A DNA stretch of 5,657 nucleotides. Origin: an uncultured Spartobacteria bacterium (lineage in GTDB: Bacteria; Verrucomicrobiota; Verrucomicrobiia; Chthoniobacterales; Terrimicrobiaceae). Each line of letters starts with the position of its first letter. The stretch's first letter is position 1. The notes below the pieces were generated by a model. The model was not told where the DNA came from. It worked only from the letters and a program-made list of their open reading frames with translations, and searched no databases. Location of the stretch: the NCBI GenBank assembly GCA_937960895.1, contig CALCJD010000008.1:1-5657 (forward strand). The letters are read 5' to 3'. A program made the position numbers and the translations under genes. Below, piece by piece: positions 1 through 5,398 of the stretch.

Positions 1-48
1 AAGCAGTCCGAGGTGACGGACAACGATTCGACGGGGGGATGTCTTCAT
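1..48 (-). CDS. Start of a further gene, cut by the window edge (possible exported protein)
   Basis: An ATG at 48-46 opens a frame that reads MKTSPRRIVVRHLGLL and continues past position 1 without a stop. The basic stretch (RR, R, H) followed by the start of a hydrophobic run (LGLL) fits the beginning of a signal peptide or membrane anchor, but only 16 residues are visible. It lies 34 bp downstream of the deacetylase-like gene on the same strand, so it is probably the next member of that gene run. No Shine-Dalgarno motif precedes the ATG; the upstream 34 bases contain no G at all in the transcript sense. No function can be assigned. The true start could be further downstream, outside the window. 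Confidence 0.42.
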   Translation of the reverse strand, partial: MKTSPRRIVVRHLGLL

Positions 49-82
49 GGTGTGTAGGGGTGGGAGGTTGGGGGTTTGGGGG
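49..82. other. G-quadruplex-type motif on the plus strand; G-free C-rich spacer in the transcript
   Basis: On the plus strand, four G-runs occur at 57-60, 62-64, 70-74 and 78-82, separated by loops of 1, 5 and 3 bases, which satisfies the usual G3+N1-7 quadruplex pattern. The genes run the other way, so the G-rich strand is the template and the RNA is C-rich: 23 C, 9 A, 2 T(U) and no G in 34 bases. This is the whole spacer between the deacetylase-like stop codon and the next ATG. It could stall polymerase, or its C-rich G-free transcript could help load Rho. Neither role is shown by the sequence alone. Confidence 0.6.
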
Positions 83-1516
83 CTAGGATTTTTTCGGAGG
101 AACCTGTTGGGCGGGCCGCCCGTTCAAACTCGCGGCGTATTCGCTCGGGGTCATGAACACCGCGTTCTGCTCGACGAGGAAATCGATGATCTTTTTGAAC
201 TCCTCGAAGCGGGTGGAATCCCAATGCAGCGGATGACCCTGGAGCACGAAGTATTCGCGGTCGGGATTACGCGCATAGCCGGTGACAAAGCGTTTGAAAT
301 TGGGCTGACCGACCTGGTACTCGAGATCGACCGCCCACACGCGGTCGAGGATGGTGAGCTTGCCCTCCTCCGCGAGTTTGCGTCCCATGGCGTCGATGGG
401 CGACGGATAAAGCCACACCTTGATGTCGGGATCCTCCGACATGACCTGGGCGGTGGCGGCGTCCTGATGCGGCCCGTGGCCGCCTCCGGGAGGACCGAAG
501 GTCTTGAAGGCAAATCCGAGCTTTTCCTTCGCGAGGCGTTGGGAATCGGCGAGCCGCTTGGCCTGCTCCTCGACGGGACGGCCGTCAAACTCGCTGAGCT
601 GTTTTCCCGACTCGGTTTTCCACACGCCGTGGTCCCAGGCGTGAAACCAGAACTCCACAAGGCCGGAGTCGTGACGCTTGCAAATCCAGTCGATGTATTC
701 GGGTGTGGCCTCCTCAAGGGTTTTGCAGATGACGCCCACGCCGGCCTTGATGTTGCGATTGGCAAGGTAATCCATCGTGCGGGTCCACAGATGGTGAACC
801 TTGCCGTCCTGCTGTTTGAGGTCATCAAGCTTGAGGATGACGACCGGAGGCGCCGGCCGGGGCGGAATCTCATCGGGAATTTTTTCCTGTTCCTTGCGGG
901 CGGCCTCGCGGGCGAGTGCGGCGGCGGAGGCGGCGGCCAGCTGCTCCGGCGTCTCCAACGGAGCGGTGCCGGGCTCAATCCCCTCGAGCACAAAGTCGTC
1001 GAGGTCGGCGACGCCGGCCGGGCTGCTCCAAGTATGCACCCAGATCGCCACCGATGTCGCGCCTTCCGGGATGGTTGTTGTGACGGTATAGGGCTTCCAG
1101 TCTTCGCTTTTCTTGACCGCCACCTGGCGGACGCCGTCGCGGCCGGCAGAGAAGTCCTTCACAAGCTGGCCCGCGGCATTCTTCGGCCAGAGTCCGACGG
1201 CAAGAAACGAGTTGTTGGCGCGGGCATTGAATGTCAGCGTGACCGTCTGCCCCGGATTGACGGGATAGCTGCTGCTCATGATGGTGAAGGACTGCACGGT
1301 GTCGTCGTCCGTCACCCGCAGTCCGAGGGTACCCGAGCAGGCGGCTTCGGGAACGGCCTGGAAGGCGACGCTTCCGTATCGCCAGGCCTCGAGACCTTTC
1401 TCAAAGCCCCCGTTGGCGGGGAAGGCGGGTTCGTCCGCCACGGCCGCGGTGGCGCAGACGAGCATCCCGACGCTCAGGAGGCGACGGAGGGAACGGGAGG
1501 GGGAGAGAATGTTCAT
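83..1516 (-). CDS. Secreted NodB-like polysaccharide deacetylase-type protein with N-terminal carbohydrate-binding-like domain
   Basis: This 477-residue protein is probably an exported enzyme acting on an acylated glycan or related substrate. Residues 1-27 form a signal peptide: basic RSLRR, a hydrophobic core, and a likely cleavage after AVA27. Residues about 30-180 resemble a CBM4/9-like jelly roll (NGGFEKGLEAW at 35-45, a VNPGQTVTLTFNARA strand at 86-100, and DLDDFVLEG at 171-179). A linker at about 188-223 is first Ala/Glu-rich, then Pro-rich. Residues about 224-465 look like a NodB fold: ILKLDDL carries the Asp pair D231-D232, FHAWDH gives an H292-x3-H296 metal motif, GPPGGGHGPH (341-350) sits where the RxP-type motif usually lies, and QGHPLHWD gives H428 and H431 near the end. 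The ATG overlaps the isomerase stop codon as ATGA, which suggests translational coupling; no Shine-Dalgarno motif is seen. The fold call is fairly firm, but activity and substrate are not known. It could also be a catalytically altered member of the superfamily. Confidence 0.8.
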   Translation of the reverse strand: MNILSPSRSLRRLLSVGMLVCATAAVADEPAFPANGGFEKGLEAWRYGSVAFQAVPEAACSGTLGLRVTDDDTVQSFTIMSSSYPVNPGQTVTLTFNARANNSFLAVGLWPKNAAGQLVKDFSAGRDGVRQVAVKKSEDWKPYTVTTTIPEGATSVAIWVHTWSSPAGVADLDDFVLEGIEPGTAPLETPEQLAAASAAALAREAARKEQEKIPDEIPPRPAPPVVILKLDDLKQQDGKVHHLWTRTMDYLANRNIKAGVGVICKTLEEATPEYIDWICKRHDSGLVEFWFHAWDHGVWKTESGKQLSEFDGRPVEEQAKRLADSQRLAKEKLGFAFKTFGPPGGGHGPHQDAATAQVMSEDPDIKVWLYPSPIDAMGRKLAEEGKLTILDRVWAVDLEYQVGQPNFKRFVTGYARNPDREYFVLQGHPLHWDSTRFEEFKKIIDFLVEQNAVFMTPSEYAASLNGRPAQQVPPKKS

Positions 1517-2283
1517 TGGAAGGAAAAACCGAGGTTGCGGAGGTTCAGCATGGATGCGGTGGCGAGATCAAAACCGGAGATGCCGCGCGGGTGATCCTGT
1601 TCGACAGTGATCCATTCGACGCCGGCGGAAAGGGAGGCGCGGACACAGCCCGCGATGTCCACCAGGCCGGTGCCGACCGCGGTGAAGCAATCCCGCACGG
1701 TCAGGTCGTAAAGATCCTTCAGATGCACCAGGGCCACACGGTTCCTGTGGCACTCCAGCACGGCAACGGGGTTGGCCCCCGCAAAGGCCGCCCAGGCGAC
1801 ATCGAGGTGGAGAAAGAGCGAGTTCGTGTGTTTGGTCTCCTCGAGCAGGTAATGGATCGCCTGCCGACCGTCGAGCCGGACGAGGAATTCGTGCTCGTGG
1901 TTGTGGTAACAAAGCCGGGCGCCGAGCTTCCCGATTTCGGGGGCGATGCTGTTGTAAAATTCGGCATCCCTGGTGATGGATTCGCGCGAATCGAGCGGCC
2001 CCCAGGAAATCGTGATGTGTTTGCCCCCGGTGGCGGCGAGGATGTCGAGGTGTTCGGAAAGATTTTCCCGCAGCGGTTCGCGCAGGGTGTGAAGCGTGAT
2101 GAGGCTGAGATCCGCAGCCTTCAACATGGAGGCCACCGCTTCGGGGCCGCCGTGTTTCCGGAAGATGTCGACCGTCAGTTCAATGCCCTGATAGCCGAGT
2201 TCGCGCAGCCGGGCGGCCGTTCCGGCAAAGTCCCGATCCAACTCGGGCCAAACCATCCCGATGATGCCAATTTTGGTTTTCAC
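1513..2283 (-). CDS. Sugar phosphate isomerase/epimerase-like TIM-barrel protein (xylose isomerase-like superfamily)
   Basis: This 256-residue cytoplasmic protein has no signal peptide and a normal length for the xylose isomerase-like TIM-barrel group. Members isomerise, epimerise, dehydrate or cleave sugars and inositols with a divalent metal. Family features in order are IGIIG (5-9) on strand 1, GYQGIEL (30-36), YHNHEHEF (126-133), LHLDVAWAAF (159-168), LVHLKD (185-190), the VGTG turn (203-206), and WITVEQD (224-230). The likely metal ligands are E132, D161, H187 and E228; their order and spacing suit an intact site. The start is GTG at 2283-2281, 20 bp after the oxidoreductase stop, and places strand 1 at the N-terminus as expected. 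The stop overlaps the next ATG by 4 bp. The tight link to a Gfo/Idh/MocA gene suggests that both act on the same sugar, possibly through a keto-sugar. The exact reaction cannot be told from sequence. Confidence 0.86.
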   Translation of the reverse strand: MKTKIGIIGMVWPELDRDFAGTAARLRELGYQGIELTVDIFRKHGGPEAVASMLKAADLSLITLHTLREPLRENLSEHLDILAATGGKHITISWGPLDSRESITRDAEFYNSIAPEIGKLGARLCYHNHEHEFLVRLDGRQAIHYLLEETKHTNSLFLHLDVAWAAFAGANPVAVLECHRNRVALVHLKDLYDLTVRDCFTAVGTGLVDIAGCVRASLSAGVEWITVEQDHPRGISGFDLATASMLNLRNLGFSFQ

Positions 2284-2303
2284 GAATTTGAGAAAGCGGT
2301 GAT

Positions 2304-3359
2304 TCAGCCGGCGACCGCCTCGGGAAGGGGTGTCATCAGTTGCGGCCGGTCACAGGTGGTTTCAAGAACGGCCATGCGGCCGGTCTCGATCGACTCCCGG
2401 ATGCGCAGCATGACTTCCGTGGCATGCAGGCAGAAGTCGGCGTTGAGGCGGCAATCGCGCCCTTCCTGCACCGCGAGGCTCATTTCAATGAGTCCCGCCC
2501 CGCGATCGTTCCGCGCGAAGGGAAATTCGGGAAAATCGACCGCGGGCTCGGCGTCGTCCACGAGCACGGTGCCTTCAAAATGATTGGGATCGGCGCAGAC
2601 GAGGCGGCCATTCGATCCGAAAATCTCCAGGCGCGGTGCGTAGGGGCGGCCGAAGTTGAGCAGTGACAGCTGCGCCGACACCCCCGACACGAACTCGAGG
2701 GTGGCGCCGACGCGCGAAGGCGCTTCCGGAGTGAAGGTCTTCCCCTCGGGATCCTTCATGGGCAGGCGCGCGCCCAGCGCGGCCACCCGACGCACGGGAC
2801 CGAGCAGGAACACCAAGGCCCCGATGTAATAGGGTCCCATGTCCATCAACGGCCCGGAGGCGGCGCGCATGTAATGCGCCGGCAGCTGCATGGCCATTTG
2901 AAGCTGGGCAAAAGCATCGGCGGGAAGTCCGATGGCGCCGTGATCGAGAAGGTGGCGGGCCCGCTGGTGGGCGACACCGAGAAGGGTGTCCGGCGCGCAG
3001 CTCAACAAAAGTCCCCGCTCACGGGACAGAGCGTGCAGCTCCCGGGCCGCAGCCCAATCAAGCGCCAGCGGTTTTTCGCAGTACACATGCTTTCCCGCCT
3101 GCAGGGCGGCGCGCGTCACGCTTTCATGCGCCTCGGGAATGGTCAGGTTGGCGACAAACTCAATCTCGGGATCGGCCAGCAGTTCCTCGGGCGAAAGTGC
3201 GCGCGGAATCCCGAATTTTTCGGCGCAGCTTTGCGCCGCCGCCGGAACAAGGTCCGCACAGGCCGCCACCTCCACGTGGGGCCGACCGACCGAAACAAGG
3301 GTGTTCAGGTATGCGGAGCTGATTTTGCCGCACCCGATGATGCCAATCTTTGAACGCAT
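2304..3359 (-). CDS. Gfo/Idh/MocA family NAD(P)-dependent oxidoreductase
   Basis: This 351-residue cytoplasmic dehydrogenase probably oxidises or reduces a hydroxyl of a sugar, inositol or glycoside with NAD(P). The N-terminal Rossmann fold (about 3-118) begins with IGIIGCGKIS, carrying the G6-x2-G9-x-G11 nucleotide loop. The family motif CEKPLAL is at 94-100, with K96 the expected catalytic lysine. The C-terminal alpha/beta domain (about 122-335) contains APDTLLG (122-128) and SGPLMDMGPYYIGALVFLLG (168-187). The usual family pattern D-x3-H is replaced there by D173-x3-Y177, with Y178 next to it. From memory, a subgroup with DMGPYY exists, so this is probably a subfamily trait and not damage. 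The ATG at 3359-3357 places the Rossmann strand at residue 4, so the start is well supported, although no Shine-Dalgarno motif is visible. It heads the gene run with the isomerase and deacetylase-like genes, 98 bp after the PEP-CTERM gene. Confidence 0.9.
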   Translation of the reverse strand: MRSKIGIIGCGKISSAYLNTLVSVGRPHVEVAACADLVPAAAQSCAEKFGIPRALSPEELLADPEIEFVANLTIPEAHESVTRAALQAGKHVYCEKPLALDWAAARELHALSRERGLLLSCAPDTLLGVAHQRARHLLDHGAIGLPADAFAQLQMAMQLPAHYMRAASGPLMDMGPYYIGALVFLLGPVRRVAALGARLPMKDPEGKTFTPEAPSRVGATLEFVSGVSAQLSLLNFGRPYAPRLEIFGSNGRLVCADPNHFEGTVLVDDAEPAVDFPEFPFARNDRGAGLIEMSLAVQEGRDCRLNADFCLHATEVMLRIRESIETGRMAVLETTCDRPQLMTPLPEAVAG

Positions 3360-3417
3360 AATATGTAGGGGCGGATTTTCTTTGGAAAAGCCGCTGCAAA
3401 TTTTCGGACGGGGCGGC

Positions 3418-3435
3418 GGGAAGGAGATCCTCCCC
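3418..3435 (-). other. 18-bp imperfect palindrome / GC-rich hairpin between the surface-protein and oxidoreductase genes
   Basis: In the transcript sense, GGGGAGG pairs with CCTTCCC around an ATCT loop, giving seven pairs with one G-U wobble. It begins 22 nt after the PEP-CTERM stop codon. No U-tract follows directly (the next bases are GCCGCCCCG), so it is not a standard intrinsic terminator. It may be a 3'-end stabiliser of the surface-protein mRNA, a weak or factor-assisted terminator, or, because it is close to a DNA palindrome, a repressor site for the downstream genes. The rest of the 98-bp gap shows no recognisable promoter. Confidence 0.4.
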
Positions 3436-3457
3436 TGCTGCGGAAATTCTCAAAATG

Positions 3458-5083
3458 TCACATGGCGTTCCTGCGAGCCGTCCGCCGACGCAGGAAACAA
3501 ACCGTTCCGAATCCGCCGAGGAGAAGCAGGGCGCCGGTCGAGGGCTCCGGAACGGCAGCAATCACCAGCTCGAAGCTGCCTTCCTGGAAATATGCGAGCT
3601 TGCCGCCGCCCAGGTCGTAGGCATTGGCCGCCCCGAAGTTCGCCACGTTCGTGAAGTCAAACGTCGCATTGCCGTCGATCAGGGTGTAAACGCCGTACTC
3701 CACCGAGGAATCGAGACCGACAAGGTCCGCCACGCTGAACCCTCCAAAAGACACCGTGGTGGTCTCCCCGCCGTTGAGTGTGAGGGGAGTCGTCAGATCA
3801 AACACCAGCTTCGCACCCGCTTCAAAGTGCAGGCTGCCGCCGATGGATCCGGTGCCTCCCAAAATGGCTCCGGACTTCACCGTGACATCGGTGGCTCCCA
3901 GCGAGCCATTGACCAGAAGCGTGCCGGCATTCACGAGGGTGTCGCCCGTGTAGGTATTGGCCCCGGTGAGGGTGAGTGTGCCGCTGCCGTCCTTGGTGAG
4001 GGCCACCTTGGCGGTGGTCCCGTCCTGAATGACACCCGCAAAAAGCGAATCGACCGGATTCAAATCGGTGCCGACGGTCAATGTGGCCGTCCCACTGCCG
4101 GTGCTGAGATTGGTGACCCGCACCGTTCCGTTCGTGGCGCCGCTGTTCAGTCCGGCAATGGTCACATCATAGCTGTTTGCTCCATTACCCAGATTCAGGG
4201 TGGCGCTGGAAGAACCGTTCGGCGCCGAGAGGGTGACCGTACTGCGCGGATTGATGGCGGTATTACTCGCCAACGTCAGACGGGAAGTATGGGTGGCGCC
4301 ACCGCTTGATGCTCCAACATAATAGTTTCCTGCGTAACTTTCCGCACCGGTCAGATCACCATTCAGACGCAGCGTCGTGATGTTGTTAACGGTGATCTGC
4401 GTGACGGAGGTGCCAATATTTCCGAAGAGATCAATCGTGCCGTTGGCATTGTTGCCGTTGATCGTCAGGCTTCCCGTGTGATTGATGTCCCCGTTTACCT
4501 GATATGGACGGTTTGCGGCCTGTCTTAAGGTGAGATTGCCATTTCCCGAAATGGATCCGTTGACAAAAAAGCCGGAGCCGCCGCTGGAATTTGTAACATT
4601 GGATTCCCATTGCTGATCTCCCAACAACTCGATATCGGAATCAATCTGGGCGCCGAAGTTGTCGTTGGTGTTCCCCACATTGTCGGGAAGATTCCGCACA
4701 AGCGTGATCCCGCCCGTTCCAATCCTGATGGTCCCCCCTGTCAGGGTCACCTTCGTCGGACTCTGAATCCGGAGACCGGCCGCATCCTGGATTCCGTTGA
4801 CGGTCACAGTGTAGGCAGTCGTCGGATTGGTGCCTCCTGCTCTCAAATAAGCGGAAAAATACAACGTGTCGCTGCTGGTCGTATTCTCCGAGAACGTTCC
4901 ATTTTCTCCCGTGGCACTGGTGTTCCAGAAATTGTCCGTTCCCCATGTCCCAGTGGGATCGGTTCCTGCACCGGCGGTTGTGCCGTTGGCATCCCAATAA
5001 AGGTTTTGCGCATTGAGAATCGCCGCCGCCTGGACGCTCAAAACGACGGGCAGGAACATCTTAAACACTTTGGAGGTCTTCAT
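3458..5083 (-). CDS. PEP-CTERM surface protein with autotransporter-associated beta-strand repeat
   Basis: This 541-residue exported protein is predicted to be a beta-helical envelope or extracellular matrix component. Residues 1-25 form a signal peptide (MKTSKVFKM, hydrophobic core, cleavage likely after LNA25). The body is rich in Gly, Thr, Asn and Ser, as in parallel beta-helices. Residues about 347-394 match the autotransporter-associated beta-strand repeat, including LTKDGSGTLTLTGANTYTGDT (362-382) and VNAGTLLVNGSLG. A degenerate relative may lie at about 177-210 (ISGNGNLTLRQ, NHTGSLTINGNN). The C-terminus is a complete PEP-CTERM signal: VPEPST (511-516), a hydrophobic segment (517-531) and the basic tail RRRTARR (532-538). 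Such signals are processed by an exosortase, which is not encoded here. There is no autotransporter barrel. I chose the ATG at 5083 because it opens the signal peptide directly; a TTG at 5119 is in frame upstream but adds 12 residues ahead of it and lies within a hairpin. GGA at -7 to -5 is the only weak Shine-Dalgarno match. Confidence 0.88.
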   Translation of the reverse strand: MKTSKVFKMFLPVVLSVQAAAILNAQNLYWDANGTTAGAGTDPTGTWGTDNFWNTSATGENGTFSENTTSSDTLYFSAYLRAGGTNPTTAYTVTVNGIQDAAGLRIQSPTKVTLTGGTIRIGTGGITLVRNLPDNVGNTNDNFGAQIDSDIELLGDQQWESNVTNSSGGSGFFVNGSISGNGNLTLRQAANRPYQVNGDINHTGSLTINGNNANGTIDLFGNIGTSVTQITVNNITTLRLNGDLTGAESYAGNYYVGASSGGATHTSRLTLASNTAINPRSTVTLSAPNGSSSATLNLGNGANSYDVTIAGLNSGATNGTVRVTNLSTGSGTATLTVGTDLNPVDSLFAGVIQDGTTAKVALTKDGSGTLTLTGANTYTGDTLVNAGTLLVNGSLGATDVTVKSGAILGGTGSIGGSLHFEAGAKLVFDLTTPLTLNGGETTTVSFGGFSVADLVGLDSSVEYGVYTLIDGNATFDFTNVANFGAANAYDLGGGKLAYFQEGSFELVIAAVPEPSTGALLLLGGFGTVCFLRRRTARRNAM

Positions 5084-5102
5084 AAGTCCAATATTTACGC
5101 CA

Positions 5103-5124
5103 GGAAGTTCGCCGAACAACTTCC
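5103..5124 (-). promoter_or_regulatory. Perfect 7-bp inverted repeat in the leader of the PEP-CTERM gene
   Basis: The arms GGAAGTT (minus sense 5124-5118) and AACTTCC (5109-5103) are perfectly complementary around an 8-nt loop, GTTCGGCG. The same bases could also form a bulged stem with GTTC-GGC-GAAC inside. The repeat ends 19 nt before the ATG at 5083. No U-tract follows, so a terminator is unlikely. It may be an operator or a leader hairpin that affects translation or mRNA life. It is short enough that chance cannot be ruled out. Confidence 0.4.
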
Positions 5125-5161
5125 CACTAGTTCACTCTGTAGAAATGAGGCGCGGTTTTCA

Positions 5162-5191
5162 ATTATCTAACCGAACAGCAATAAGTTACGA
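5162..5191 (-). promoter_or_regulatory. Possible sigma-70-type promoter for the PEP-CTERM gene
   Basis: In the minus sense, GATAAT (5167-5162) matches five of six bases of the TATAAT -10 consensus. The hexamer TCGTAA, 18 bp upstream (5191-5186), is a poor -35 match with three of six bases. The region is AT-rich relative to the flanking genes. A start near 5155 would leave a leader of about 70 nt that includes the hairpin at 5124-5103. The -35 hexamer overlaps the stop codon of the short upstream frame. This is a weak, inspection-only call. Confidence 0.25.
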
Positions 5192-5398
5192 AATTTTGGC
5201 AAAATTCCGGCCTTCCGAGGTCTTGATTGTTACTTTCCATCGTAAAAACCCTGTTTTGCTTAAGATTTCCTTTGCTCCCGAGGAGATGAAATCGAAGGAC
5301 AGTGTGAACGTCTGCCCGACCGCCAGATCGACCGGATTGAAGGTACAGGTCAAAACCGGATTCCACGAACATCCGGCAATGCCGTGAGTTGGAGTCAT
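5186..5398 (-). CDS. Hypothetical 70-residue protein, small gene or remnant
   Basis: I do not recognise this protein. It starts at ATG 5398-5396, overlapping the stop of the preceding frame as ATGA, and ends in TAA at 5188-5186. The middle reads like one edge of a beta-sandwich: VLTCTFNPVDLAVGQTFTLS (15-34), with alternating hydrophobic residues, then a Lys-rich tail containing WKVTIKTSEGRN. There is no signal peptide or membrane segment. GGAGGG ends 11 nt upstream of the ATG, a usable though slightly distant ribosome binding site. Its third codon positions are less GC-rich in the last 25 codons than in the four clear genes, and it ends abruptly after a predicted strand. It could be a real small gene, the frameshifted end of the upstream frame, or decayed coding sequence. 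Confidence 0.33.
   Translation of the reverse strand: MTPTHGIAGCSWNPVLTCTFNPVDLAVGQTFTLSFDFISSGAKEILSKTGFLRWKVTIKTSEGRNFAKIS

Noticed and set aside
47..1594. A 515-codon open frame on the plus strand opposite the deacetylase-like gene
   Set aside because: Its translation has Gly/Arg-rich low-complexity stretches and no recognisable domain, while the minus strand carries a signal peptide and enzyme motifs. Such mirror frames are common in GC-rich DNA.
1516..2583. A 355-codon plus-strand frame opposite the isomerase-like gene and the end of the oxidoreductase gene
   Set aside because: It spans two well-supported minus-strand genes and their gap and shows no family motif. The isomerase and oxidoreductase motifs on the other strand are clear.
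3381..3400. Possible LacI-type operator (TTTG...CAAA ends) upstream of the oxidoreductase gene
   Set aside because: Only the outermost bases are symmetrical, the centre does not match the usual CG-centred operator, and no regulator gene is in view.
3455..4309. A 284-codon plus-strand frame opposite the PEP-CTERM gene
   Set aside because: It has no domain or signal, whereas the minus strand has an intact signal peptide, beta-strand repeat and PEP-CTERM tail.
5084..5119. TTG at 5119-5117 as the start of the PEP-CTERM protein
   Set aside because: It adds 12 residues before a complete signal peptide that starts at the ATG at 5083, and it lies inside the inverted repeat at 5103-5124.
5153..5173. 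CGGTT/AACCG inverted repeat around the possible -10 element
   Set aside because: Five-base arms with an 11-base loop are expected by chance.
5186..5398. Loose similarity of the 70-residue frame to the beta-sandwich extension seen in some AlkD-like DNA repair proteins
   Set aside because: Only a general strand pattern (VGQTFTLSFDF) is shared from memory, and the upstream frame does not look like AlkD. This is too weak to name a family.
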